Translations under genes and position numbers: made by a program | Notes under the pieces: generated by a model | Database searches by the model: none | Told to the model about the DNA's origin: nothing | Seen by the model: the letters and a program-made list of their open reading frames with translations, nothing else | Source of the DNA: Psococerastis gibbosa | Taxonomy: Eukaryota; Arthropoda; Insecta; Psocodea; Psocidae | Length of the DNA: 64,000 nucleotides | Direction: 5' to 3' | Assembly (NCBI GenBank): GCA_963971405.1 | Contig: OZ020489.1 | Location: 13,206,001 to 13,270,000 of the forward strand | Part shown: one piece after another, positions 53,811-63,796 of the stretch | Position numbering within the stretch: the first letter of the stretch is position 1 | Layout: every line of letters starts with the position of its first letter

Positions 53811-54978
53811 TTAGCAAATGGAGCCGTAATTGACACCACAGCCGGAGACAATAGGTGCAGCAACTTCAAGGCCACATCCACCATAGCCGATGGCTCCAGA
53901 TGGGTAGCCATATCCCACAGATTCATTGTCGCAGCCGCATGGACCCTGAGCACTGTAAGGCACCTTCTCAGTCACGTATCTGTAGGACTTCTTGATGTAG
54001 CGCTGGACAGAGGGCACAACGACGCGACGCTGCACTTGCTGGTTGTTGACGACGGTCTTGGTGCAGACGCAGTTGTCGTCGAGGACTCGGGTGGGGGGTG
54101 GGCAAGGGCCTGGGAGTTCAACGGTGGGGAGGGCAGGGCCACGGATTACGACAGGGGCTGCCTGTACGGGTGGGAGGGGGCCAGGGCAAGGTCCGCTTGA
54201 GATGCGAGAGCCGCAAGATGAGCCGAGGTATCCAGTGTCAAGGTAGCCTCCACCAATGTTGCCGCATGAGTATCCAGAGTCAACACAGCCAGTAGAAATG
54301 GGAGCAGAAATTCCGCCGCATGAGTATCCAGAGTCGAGATAGCTTCCACCAATGTTGCCGCATGAATATCCAGAGTCAATGTAGCCTCCTCCAACATTGC
54401 CGCATGAGTATCCTGAGTCATAGAGCTGAAAAGGGCGGATTTAGGGTTAGAAACTTCTGCACCAGGTGATGTAAACAAGTGCAAAGGTTAGGAAAGCAGA
54501 AGACGTCACTACAGTTTTGCGAGTTCACCATTTTGAATTATAAACAGCAAATATACGGTAATTTTATCTCAGTTATCGGGTGATATCAGTAGGTGTCAAT
54601 ATATAGTGGGGGATCGTCGAGATTTCGAAGCTGTTCCGGGATTTCTTTTGTCTGAATGAGTCACTGGAGATCAATTTGTAAAGTATTTCGTAAGTTACAT
54701 TTGTTAACAATTTGATATTAGTAGGAGGAATCTTTAGTATTATTATCAATTTCTATTTGTCGGGCGCCACCCAACTGATTGTTAAACGATCTTTTCCTAT
54801 GTCCTACAGAGATGCAGTTATTAAAATAATGCATCCAGTATATATTTTTCATTTTCATACTAGTGATACTGTGTATGTATATAGGCCTACATTAAAGTAA
54901 ATTTCCTCTTACCCCTACGGAGCAGGCTTGAGCCGAAAATGCAGCGCAGGCCGCGAAAACAAGAACTTGAGAGATCAT
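53811..54978 (-). CDS. Secreted Cys/Gly/Tyr-rich repeat protein B (paralogue of A)
   Basis: Two exons: 54913-54978 (22 codons, donor GGG|GTAAGA) and 53811-54425 (acceptor TTTTCAG|CTC), giving 226 residues. Signal peptide MISQVLVFAACAAFSAQA, then CSVG. The DSGYSCG repeat region is shorter than in A (four full units, with GNVGGGYI, GNIGGSYL, GGISAPISTGCV and GNIGGGYL linkers). From LGSSCGSRISSGPCPGPL to the end it is almost identical to A; differences include YSAQ for YCAQ, PSGA for PTGA and NYGSIC for NYGSC. Intron 1 (54426-54912) shows no obvious match to that of A. Both genes share intron position, phase and promoter motifs, so they arose by tandem duplication 4.2 kb apart. The conserved C-terminal half suggests gene conversion or strong constraint. 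Confidence 0.87.
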
Positions 54979-55025
54979 CTTGAATGAAGCAGTTGAGTGA
55001 GATGCCTTTGCCAGAATTGCGTTGG

Positions 55026-55033
55026 TTTTTATA
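55026..55033 (-). promoter_or_regulatory. TATA box of gene B
   Basis: TATAAAAA on the minus strand, 48 bp before the ATG, at nearly the same spacing as in gene A and followed by the same GGCAAAGGCATCTCACTCA block. Confidence 0.75.
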
Positions 55034-55276
55034 CCAATAATAAATCAGGAAATGGTATAATAATCGATATGTAGAGTTTGTGTTAAATCTCTTTATTGAC
55101 ATGATTAGCACTATAGCTGGTACAGTGTAGCATCTACTTCCAGGTCTTCGTAATAAGAAGAATCGTATGTGGTTAGTCCGTGTAGCAGGCAGGCACATTA
55201 AGAGTGTACGTCCCGTAGGAAATTGGCAGCCCGAAATTTAATATTTATTATTTAATTAACTAAGAAATTTATTAAA

Positions 55277-55842
55277 AGAACCGGTCCGAGTTTACTCGAA
55301 CATGCTTTCCAATTTATAAATTAGTAGATAGATATAATAATAATATAATAAGTTCCCAATGGTTAAATTTAAAATCCCTCAAGGGGAGGGGGGGGGGTCC
55401 ACCTCAATATATTAAAAACCCTTTAAAACTCAATTGCATATTGTAACAGTAGTAAAAATGACACATGGCACGTAATGTATTTTCCATAATTAAAAAATTA
55501 ATTTTTTGCACAGAACTAAATATTTTTTCGAGAATGCAACCTGTCCGGCTTTGTTAGCTATCCTATTTGAGTTAGCCCAAAATAAAATAAAATGGTCTCG
55601 AGGTATGATTTTTTTGAACCTACATGCAAAATTTCATTAAAATCGGCCGAGTAGTTTGCCCGGAAATCGATGAACAGATAGACATACAGACAGACATAGC
55701 CTACAGACAGACAGACAGACATTTCGTAAAACCAGTTTTCTGGGTTCCTGGGACCTCAAAACGTGTAAACCCGTTGAAATCTCGGAATCGAAAATTTCGA
55801 CCATCACAAAGCTTTCCTTATACTACGTATAAATTGGAAAGC
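55277..55842 (-). mobile_element. Element Q copy (minus, internally deleted)
   Basis: Begins GAACCGGTCCGAGTTTACTC and ends CTACGTATAAATTGGAAAGC. The central block with the GTCGCTTGCCCCTTGATAG landmark is missing. Both termini are intact. Confidence 0.8.
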
Positions 55843-55864
55843 AATAATGGGTCATTATAGTGGT

Positions 55865-56200
55865 TGAAGACTACTTTATGCATTATGTATAATTGGTGTT
55901 TTCTGTCCATTTCTTCTCGGGTGTCGCACAGAGGGCAGAAAGGTTCCGCTGCTACACCTATACGGTGAATATGTTTTTGAAGATGTCATGATCCGTGGTT
56001 AAACTAAGTTCAGCCACTGATTGGCATCTGGGTAGGTTCTTTGGCAGCCTGTCTATCTTCTGCTCTAGTTTTTCCCACGTTTTCCCAGCGGCGTCGGTCC
56101 TGTGAGGTGTCCTGCACTTGAGATGGTGTAGTAGTGAAATCCAAACCCGTAGCCTCGGGAGAGAAAAGATGTTGGTTCGTGTGAACGGTGTGCAATTAGC
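55865..56200 (-). mobile_element. LINE ORF2 C-terminal fragment with zinc finger
   Basis: The minus strand encodes WEKLEQKIDRLPKNLPRCQS, VAELSLTTDHDIFKNIF and, after a stop, LSALCDTREEMDRKHQL. This matches the conserved ORF2 end of Jockey/R1-type elements (LRLxTDHDxL...CPLCDxGEEMDRxHL). At least two stops. Confidence 0.75.
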
Positions 56201-56639
56201 CAATTTTTCCTCATTTCTTTTTTTTTTAATTATATGGTCCAGTTTGCTATTCATACAATTAAATTATTTTTAAATTTCCAAAAATAGTATGGAGCTCAAT
56301 AAATCCCCCCAAACGGGCTACCACATTTTCCCTCTTCCTTCAGGTTACATTACGATATGTACGAAATCTTCGCTGTAAGAATCAAGTGACACTGCTCATT
56401 TTCGTTGTTATTTACAGTGTGTACTCTGTTACTAGTCTATTCATTACTTACGGTATTTTAACTATTAGGTATTGAACTATATGCTGTCATAGAGTGCCTA
56501 CTCATTTTTTTAAATCTCGTTTGTGCGGGTCGCAATTTCACGCATTTTTGTGGGGGCCGTGGGCCTGTGCCCCAAGTGCCCATGGGTTAATCCGGCACTG
56601 TATTTCATGCATAATGCGCCATCTTAGGGGAGAGTAAGT

Positions 56640-56765
56640 TGAACGCAATGATCCACATTAAAACAATTATTAATGTCACCGGTTTCGGATACAATCCATC
56701 ATCAGATCCGAAACCGGTAACCGGTAATATTAATAATTCATTTACTGTGGATCATTGCGTTCTTA
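56640..56765. mobile_element. Hairpin element, GAACGCAATGATCCACA arms
   Basis: GAACGCAATGATCCACATTA..AATTATTAATGTCACCGGTTTCGGAT on the left and ATCCGAAACCGGT..AATATTAATAATTC..TGTGGATCATTGCGTTC on the right; loop ACAATCCATCATCAG. Confidence 0.75.
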
Positions 56766-56909
56766 CTCCCCCTAAGATGTTCCCCAAGTTCCACGAAGTC
56801 ACCAAGGAAATTCTCACAAGGATAATCCGCGCCATATCTTAAAACAAACATAAAAACCTTTCAAAACTTAATTTGCAAAAAAAACTCACTCCAACCTTGA
56901 CAGGTCTAA

Positions 56910-57131
56910 TCATTGACGCAAATGGGTTCTAATTTCGGTGCCCACCTGTATAGCGTCACGAGAACCATATTCGAGTGGATCAAGTATAATTTTCTCTAAC
57001 AGTCTATCTACATCATCGTATACACACTTAAGCTGCATCATACAGTGCATTTTGCCATATTTTGTCGCGTTTTCTTTATTTTCTTCACTCACGGGCTGCC
57101 ATGGTACAGGTCTTAGAGAACGCAGAGACAC
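56910..57131 (-). CDS. Possible terminal exon of an unrecognised gene
   Basis: The minus strand reads (RP)VPWQPVSEENKENATKYGK, MHCMMQLKCVYDDVDRLLEK, IILDPLEYGSRDAIQVGTEI, RTHLRQ and a stop. A pyrimidine-rich acceptor (GTGTCTCTGCGTTCTCTAAG|A) precedes it near 57114. The text is balanced and helix-forming, unlike neighbouring repeat frames. A consensus donor ATACAG|GTGGGC inside it would allow an alternative internal-exon reading ending at RDAIQ. No family recognised and no partner exons found. Confidence 0.4.
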   Translation of the reverse strand: MSLRSLRPVPWQPVSEENKENATKYGKMHCMMQLKCVYDDVDRLLEKIILDPLEYGSRDAIQVGTEIRTHLRQ

Positions 57132-57438
57132 CTATCATCTCTATCGAAATTAATTTTGGTAATATGAAATAGATTCCTGCGGTATTTTCAGGTACATTAA
57201 TGTTTCATGTTGATTAAATTTATTTGAATTTCCCGCGCATTTTGCACTCATTTCTTTAAAACAATTCAATAAGTCCCGGTGTTACGTTAATCCCAAATCG
57301 CTATAATAGGGCGGCTGGTTTACTTACTACAGCGAGTTATCAAGCCCCACTATTATCCCCTGCAGCTGATGCAGCTTCAACACAACCAAGTTTGCTGCAG
57401 TTAGGAAAAGGTTCTATTCTGGTGGATTCAACTTGTTA

Positions 57439-57834
57439 GGCGCGGTTTCCACCGACCGGCTAGGGCTAAATACAAATACGGTGACGTGGTAACAGACATT
57501 CAAGACTTAGGTGGGGTTTCTACCGACCTCGCATTGCAGAATGCAAATGACATTGACGGAAATGTTTGTTTTTCTTTTTATAGAAATCTATTAAAATATT
57601 TGTAATTAACATATCCCATGACGCCATTTTTTTAATTTTAGTTAGTTTGTTTGTAATTTTACTCTATGATCATTGATCAATTTTGACTATGGCATAGAGT
57701 AAAACAAAAATTTCCGTCAATGTCATTTGCATTCTGCAATGCGAGGTCGGTGGAGACCCCGCCTGAGTCTTGAATGTCTGCTTCCACGTCACCGTATTTG
57801 TATTTAGCCCTAGCCGGTCGGTGGAAACCCCACC
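57439..57834. mobile_element. Nested foldback: GGCGCGG foldback carrying a second foldback
   Basis: Outer element GGCGCGGTTTCCACCGACCG ... CGGTCGGTGGAAACCCCACC, flanked by TTA (57436-57438, 57835-57837), with arms GGCTAGGGCTAAATACAAAT and the core CGGTGACGTGG. A second palindrome, 57510-57764 (GGTGGGGTTTCTACCGACCT / AGGTCGGTGGAGACCCCGCC), sits between its halves with arms CGCATTGCAGAATGCAAATG, and its own centre holds TTTTACTCTATG / CATAGAGTAAAA, a third hairpin. TWA-type 3-bp target duplication fits Harbinger-type mobilisation. Confidence 0.85.
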
Positions 57835-57839
57835 TTATG

Positions 57840-58400
57840 GCCGTTGGCATCTTCTTGGACGAGTCAGTGTGAAAGACGTGGCAGGTCACATCAGAAAATT
57901 AAAAAAAAAATGGCGACAGCGAATATTTTATTATTTTCTCCTATGTAGAACTATAGATTACCGGTTCCTATTCCTAACATGGGCCTGTCACCACAACGTG
58001 GAACCAATTGCTTTTCACGTGTCATTACCCGACCTTGCACGTTTTGCGTAAGCAACACCACGACCCTGCTGCTTCCACGACCCTAGCCTCTCCTTGATAC
58101 CACGTTGGAATGCAGGGCACTCCTCCTCCCACCCGACACATTAAATGTCCCCACTGCTGTCGGATGTCGATGATTGTCAGTAGTCACCCTTAACTCACGG
58201 TGAGTGAGTCCTACTCCATTTTATAATTATACCAGTTTTGTAGTTTTCTTTTATAAACGCACTGAGAATTTTTAAAACAATATTTGTAAGTAGAAATCTT
58301 GATTAATTAACTTGAATTGTTACATACAATACTTTCTTTAGCTAATATTGTGGTAAGCAGGGCCCTACTAAGCTACTGCACTGAATATATATATTAATAT
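57840..58400. other. Intergenic, no gene seen
   Basis: Unremarkable sequence with no domain recognised in the short open frames. Confidence 0.45.
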
Positions 58401-58404
58401 ATAA

Positions 58405-58560
58405 TAATAGACTTCGACTTTCACCCGAAAGGTTGTTGGTTCGAGTCCCACACTGGCTACATTTTCTAGCCATGCTTCGAAGGGCATGTAAGCAGGCGAT
58501 CCCGGGCATTTCTAGTTGAGTGTAAGAGAGGTATTTATAGCCCTAACTCCGCTATGTTAT
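58405..58560 (+). mobile_element. SINE family B, tRNA-derived, + orientation
   Basis: ACTTCGACTTTCACCCGAAA, then GGTTGTTGGTTCGAGTCCCA (B-box), then GCCATGCTTCGAAGGGCATG, CAGGCGATCCCGGGC and ATTTATAGCCCTAACTCCG. The tRNA-like part is the 5' end, which sets the family orientation. Confidence 0.8.
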
Positions 58561-59410
58561 ATACATATGTAATAGGACAAAAAGTCAATATTTATTTATT
58601 TATTTATTTATTTATCGCCTCCTGAACGATTTCGTTCATTGAGAGTCAGCATAGGCCCGAATGGATTTCTTATGCATCTGCATTCTACATGGGGACTCAA
58701 AGAATTACTAATACAGAATTTGATAAGCTCAATATATTGTACTAGAAAATTATTTTGTAAAAATTATCTGCATAATAAAAACTGACAGGATACGATCTCT
58801 CAACCTCCGCTATATCGTGACGGTTGCTTTATTCCATTTGGGCCATAATGGAATACAACTTCTTTTTTACTTTTGATAAAAAAGTTAATCGCCTACTAAC
58901 AAGAAAAAATGACGTCTTCTTAATTCCTTAATGATTCCTCTCATTTTCCTCAAACTCACAACTCAATTTTTCTTAATATTATTGTGCTGAGTTTCTTCAG
59001 AAATTATTTAAAACACTGGCCATGGTGCTGTTTGTACTTTTATACTGACTTCAATTTACTTCTTTTTCAGGAGAGATAGCATATCTGGAAATGACACCAT
59101 TTCAACTTTGTCACATTGAAACTTAAGGCAACCGTCAACATCCAATCAATTGGAGCAAATATTTTGTTAAGGTAAGCAGTAATATATCATAAAGAGAAAC
59201 CCTAATTTTTTGGCGCAGTTAATAGTATACTGTAAGTAATTGTTAAATTCCCATAGAAAATGCTGAGATGACAAATTCATTAAAAAAAAATCCTGGTTAC
59301 GGACGAACTAATTTCATTCGCCCAAATACTCAGTTGCCAGTTGTTTACAAAATCTCTGTCTAAATTACAGCAAAATTTTTACTTTGTAGCACTAGTCACA
59401 TGCCTAATAC
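58561..59410. other. Intergenic, no gene seen
   Basis: A (TTTA)n run at about 58592-58615, otherwise AT-rich sequence without signal. Confidence 0.5.
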
Positions 59411-59411
59411 A

Positions 59412-59845
59412 CTATACATATACTGAATCAGGTGGCAGTTATATTGCAGAATTTTTCAACCTGGTGGATAATACGATATATTCATTCATTCGTGGGGCGT
59501 GACAAATTTGTCCCGCTTTTTACATGGGAGAAATCTGCTTCTATGAGCAAAATATAGGCTTGGCACAATGTATATAGCCTCAGTCACACGCACACATCCT
59601 TTCTAGCATAGTACTGAATCTTCATCTGTATCTACATATACTGAATCAGGTGGCAGTTACATTGCAGAATTTTTCTTCTTTCTGGTGGATAATGCGACAT
59701 ATTCATTCATTCATGGGGTGAGACACTTTTGACCCGCTTTTTACGTGGGGGAAGTCTGCTACGACGAACAAAATATAGGCTTGGGACAATGTATATACAG
59801 CCTACGTCACACGCACATTTCCTTTCCAGCATAGCATTGAATAAG
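59412..59845. repeat. Tandem duplication, ~215-bp unit, two copies
   Basis: ATATACTGAATCAGGTGGCA..CTGGTGGATAATRCGA.. ATATTCATTCATTC..CCCGCTTTTTACRTGGG..AAAATATAGGCTTGGRACAA recurs at 59418 and 59635. Moderately diverged. Confidence 0.85.
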
Positions 59846-59849
59846 TATC

Positions 59850-60435
59850 ATTCTAGAAGTAATTACTCCTCTAGGAGACCTTGCATGAAAATTGCATCCT
59901 ACCGCGACTAAATGGCCTACTCATATGATTCGTTCACTAATTGCATGTTATACCTGGAAGTATACAAACCCAATGTAATTTTACGTTTAAAAAAAAAAAA
60001 CATTATTTTTTATTTCACATACATAAAGAAATTTATAGTGTATACTAATTTCTGTTCTCATCAATGGAAAGTAAGAAAATGAAAACATATAGACGTTCTT
60101 ATGAACGTTGAGCGGGTTTTTGGTCCTTCGTGGTGGCTGAACTTTCAAGGTTGGAAAATTGCTCCGCTCGTGTGGCTTGTAATTAATTATAAGAACACCA
60201 ATAAGATTCGTCTTCAGGGTTGTAAGACAATACAAAATATGTATTTACACCAATGCTTTGTTTGGATTAGAATACAAGGATAATGTTTGTAATGGGCTAA
60301 TGATGTACTAGTACCAATATAAATGAACTGATTGGTAGGTTAAGAGCTAATCAGAGAATCCCACCACGCGTTTTTTTTTCTTCAAAATTCTCATGAATTA
60401 TGGTTTTCTTCTTCTCGAGTTGCACTCTAGTGATT
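59850..60435. other. Intergenic, no gene seen
   Basis: No supported gene or repeat. Confidence 0.45.
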
Positions 60436-60439
60436 GGTT

Positions 60440-60600
60440 TGCAGTGAATGTTGTATTTTCCTCTACCACTCTTGCCTGTTTGGTGCGGTCCTTTTCAGGC
60501 CTTTATAGGTGTCGCACCCTAGGTCCTTCATGACATCCTCTAGGTGTCGTCCTCTTGAGGTGGTGCCTTCAACCATAGCCTCTATGATGCTTATTATGTG
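60440..60600 (-). mobile_element. LINE 3' end fragment
   Basis: The minus strand encodes RGRHLEDVMKDLGCDTYKGL, KRTAPNRQEW-like text and HCKPITRVQLEKKK, the same ORF2 terminus as the piece at 45905-46037. Confidence 0.75.
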
Positions 60601-60668
60601 ATGATGTCTGATTATGGTACAAAGAGACATAAACGATTGTACATTTCCATGTATAGTATATTATATAG

Positions 60669-60773
60669 CTAGCACTAACACAGTTTTTTAAGGCGTGGAT
60701 CTAACCTAATCTTAACTTTCTTTACGCCTTCAAAAACTGTGGCCAAACTATGTTAGTGCAGGCTACATGCTAT
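60669..60773. mobile_element. Small hairpin element
   Basis: TAGCACTAACACAGTTTTTT..AAGGCGT on the left and ACGCCTT..AAAAACTGTGGCC..ATGTTAGTGCA on the right; about 100 bp. Confidence 0.6.
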
Positions 60774-61189
60774 GTATGAAATTGTTAGGGGACATTTCTT
60801 TAACTTTGAGCAGCCGTATATACATATATTATCGAATGTCCTATATACGCAGCGGGCAGACATTCGTTACCTAAACCACACACCCTGCCAAGCTTAATTG
60901 GCCATGGGCCGGTCACGGCAACGTTATTGAGTTTTGTTATCAAGACCGGAGTCATGCCGCACCTGTAGACAGAAACGTTCTAAACCAAAAACACCAGCAG
61001 TAACTAAATAAGGCATCACCTTCGCATACATACACACACACACACCGACCGGCGCAAATACTCGAAAGAGTCCTGCTCCTAAAAATTAATAAATAAATAA
61101 ATATATAAGTATATATTGTGGGGGGGGGGGGGTCCAATTTTCTGTCATATTGTAGTACTGCAAATCGAGTGTCTTCCCAACTCCCTGTT

Positions 61190-61530
61190 AATCTTCATTC
61201 TCCTTCTGAGGTCTCAATCTCATCGATTGGCTGGCAGCAACTCCCTGCATATCATCCTCCATCTCTCTTGGTCCTGCGTCCTCCTTCAGTTGATCTATGA
61301 ATTCCTTCCACTGTGATCTCAATGATAGTGTGTATTAAATGTTCATATCTTAACAAATGCTTTACCAATTTTTCTCTTCTACTTTTTACATGAGGCTGTC
61401 GCTCTTCTTCAATAGTCTCGAGCACTCTTTTATTCGTCACGTGGTCCCTCCAGCTAAACCAGAGCATCCTTATAGTATATAGAATTCGTATATCGTATAT
61501 ACTAGTAGAATTCAATATAGAATAAATCAA
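61190..61530 (-). mobile_element. LINE ORF2 C-terminal tail
   Basis: The minus strand encodes MLWFSWRDHVTNKRVLETIE, EERQPHVKSRREKLVKHLLR, YEHLIHTIIEITVEGI and, after a frame change, FIDQLKEDAGPREMEDDMQG. This is an RTE-like end (consensus KLVGHLLRHD.LIHTIIEGTIEGKRxRGRPRLxYIDQ). Confidence 0.75.
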
Positions 61531-61591
61531 AAATCATAGCAGCAAGGTTCACACTATTCACAACTCTCTCACAACATGTTGTAACTGAACA

Positions 61592-61777
61592 CAAGGCCGT
61601 AGCCAGGGAGAGGAGGGGGTTCATGGGGGTTCACCCCCCCCCCCCCCCCCCCCGACATGAAATGGCTTGATACTAGATAGAATCGGATTTTGAGAGGAAA
61701 AATAAAAACTACTATGTAATATCAAATTAATTTTCTGTACCCCCCCCCCCCCCGAAAAAATCCTGGCTACGGCCTTG
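61592..61777. mobile_element. hAT-like MITE, CAAGGCCGTAGCC family (186 bp)
   Basis: CAAGGCCGTAGCCAGG ... CCTGGCTACGGCCTTG, flanked by ACTGAACA and ACTGATCA (7 of 8 match). Contains two poly-C tracts and GAAATGGCTTGATACTAGAT, which also appears inverted in the copy at 40292-40473. Confidence 0.85.
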
Positions 61778-61779
61778 AC

Positions 61780-62636
61780 TGATCATAATGTAGAGTTCCA
61801 AAAAAGCAGTGTATTTCAACAAGTTGTGTCCAATAGTACCAGAGTACAATATATACTAAATAAATAAATAAATACAGTGCAAGGTCTGATTGCACCACAT
61901 TTCAATCACCTTCCTAAAGCAAACAAATTATCAATACAAAATTCATACTATTGTACTACGCTTCATCAGCTGATGTTGCCAATGGTCCCGCTCAAACATA
62001 GCAACAAATGAATGGTCCCTTTCAGTATTTCAGTACTTCAGCAGTATAGGCTAGGCCATTTGAGAATTATGCAAGTAGTTTCTAGAAATAGGTATACCAG
62101 GTAGACGTTCCAATGTCCGAACGACTGAAGAGGGCCTACTTGAGTCAACAACAACTGATGCAAGAAACATTAGCGTAGCATTTTCTATTTTACTGTAGTA
62201 CCCGCGTAAAGATTGCAAAATATAATTTTTTATAATTGAAAAGACACGACAAACAAACTATGAATGGCTGGTTGAGGTATATGCAAAGAGCGAAAGAGTC
62301 TTGGATAGTCATAGCCATAAGGATTGCCGATTTAAACGAGTCACTTTCAGGATCGGGTAATTCCTTTCAATTATTGAGGATTTGAAATCGATTCCTTAAC
62401 ATCGATTCTTTTTGTCAGTATCGATTGATACGATACAGTTACAGAGGAAGATACAGTTCGTTGTCATTATCTTGATGTTTTGATGGTAGATCGAAAAGAA
62501 TAATATCATAACATTTTTCTTACTCTAGCTGTATTTATAAGCGGATTGATTATAAACAACATAGGCTATATTGGAGCCGGCTAAGATGTGACCACATCTA
62601 CTTAAAAAGATTGTTAAAAAAACTGAGGCTCGGAGG
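61780..62636. other. Intergenic, no gene seen
   Basis: Contains a (TAAA)n run near 61858 and no recognised gene. Confidence 0.5.
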
Positions 62637-62893
62637 CAAGGGCGTAGCCGAAATTGGTCCCGGAGGGGGGGGGGGGGTGGCAGGTACTAAAATTCGATTA
62701 AATCGATTGGTTTTCGGGGAATTTTTGTAATATAAACATTCAAATCTTATTCATATACAGTACAATATACATTTAATTTCGATTCCCCGCACTTTTTTAA
62801 TTTTTTATATTGTGTAAATTCTTCGAAGAAAACACAATTTTAAATATTAGGGGGCGTGGCACCACCACCTGCACCTCTGTGGCTACGCCCTTG
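62637..62893. mobile_element. hAT-like MITE, CAAGGGCGTAGCC ends, host of the next insertion
   Basis: CAAGGGCGTAGCCGAAATTG ... GTGGCTACGCCCTTG. Its last 8 bases CGCCCTTG were duplicated when the element at 62894-63550 landed beside them. Variant of the CAAGGCCGTAGCC family, with G for C at position 6. Confidence 0.8.
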
Positions 62894-63550
62894 CATTGGC
62901 GTAAATTCCCAAAATTTCTGGGGGGAGGGCTTTAGGACCCCAAGACCTTCAACCCCCGGAGAAATAAAAAATCGATAACTGGGCCCAAATTAGTGAGATT
63001 TTACGCATATTATACCCTGGAGTCTCCCCCGAAGAAAAATTTTGAAAAAATTATCTGTAACATTGGGGTTTTAAGGATTTTATGTAATATATTTTTGTGA
63101 AAGTACTTGGTCAATATGTTGAATTTTTTCATGTCTTTCTTGTGAAATAAGCATACCAAGAATTAATTTCCCTTTCGTTGTTGTGGATACTATGCCTTTC
63201 GCCTCCATAACGTATTCGTCACCAGACTTCCAAAGTTTGCAAGCAGTACAATTGAGATAATTATTATTATGTCGAATAAAACTACCATTCAGGGGGGCCC
63301 GGGGGTCTCCCCCGTAGAAAAACTTTGAAAAAATAGCTCTGAAGTATTTGGGTTTTAAACATTTTGAGTAATATATTTTTTGTGAAAGTACTTGGTCAAT
63401 ATGTTGATTTTTTTCATCTAAAATAAGCATACTAAGAATTAATTTCCATTTCATTATTGTGGATACTATGCCTTTAGCCTCCATAATGTCTTTGTCACCA
63501 GAAATCCTGGGGGGGCTTAGCCCCCCAGGACCCCCCTATTTACGCCAATG
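62894..63550. mobile_element. hAT-like non-autonomous element, CATTGGCGTAAAT ends (657 bp)
   Basis: CATTGGCGTAAAT ... ATTTACGCCAATG with a perfect 8-bp target duplication CGCCCTTG (62886-62893, 63551-63558). The inside has two diverged direct copies of a ~200-bp block (about 63020-63220 and 63310-63510), which gives a 134-residue minus frame with a repeated MEAKGIVSTTTKGKLILGML-like phrase. No transposase domain recognised. Confidence 0.88.
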
Positions 63551-63629
63551 CGCCCTTGGTAGGAGGTGGAGGACTACTTATAAATAAATAAATAAATAAA
63601 TATTCACTTTTTGTTCCATTACTATGCCA

Positions 63630-63795
63630 ACCTAGCGGAGTTAGGGCTATAAGCCCTCTCTTACACTCAACAAACCCGGGACCGCTTGCTTTTCATGCCC
63701 TCCGAAGCATGGCCAGAAAATGTAGCAAGTGTGGGACTCGAACCAACTACCATTCGTGTGAAAGTCGGAGTCTTTCCACTACTCTACATGTCCTG
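63630..63795 (-). mobile_element. SINE family B copy
   Basis: CCAACCTAGCGGAGTTAGGG, GACCGCTTGCTTTTCATGCC and GTGGGACTCGAACCAACTAC (B-box on the minus strand). Confidence 0.8.
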
Positions 63796-63796
63796 A

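Noticed and set aside
53805-54295. Plus-strand frames opposite gene B
   Set aside because: Antisense shadow of exon 2 of gene B, mirrored by the same shadow opposite gene A.
56639-56842. 67-residue plus-strand frame
   Set aside because: Mostly the two arms of the GAACGCAATGATCCACA hairpin element.
63080-63484. 134-residue minus-strand frame with an internal repeat
   Set aside because: It results from a direct duplication inside a non-autonomous hAT-like element; no known domain.
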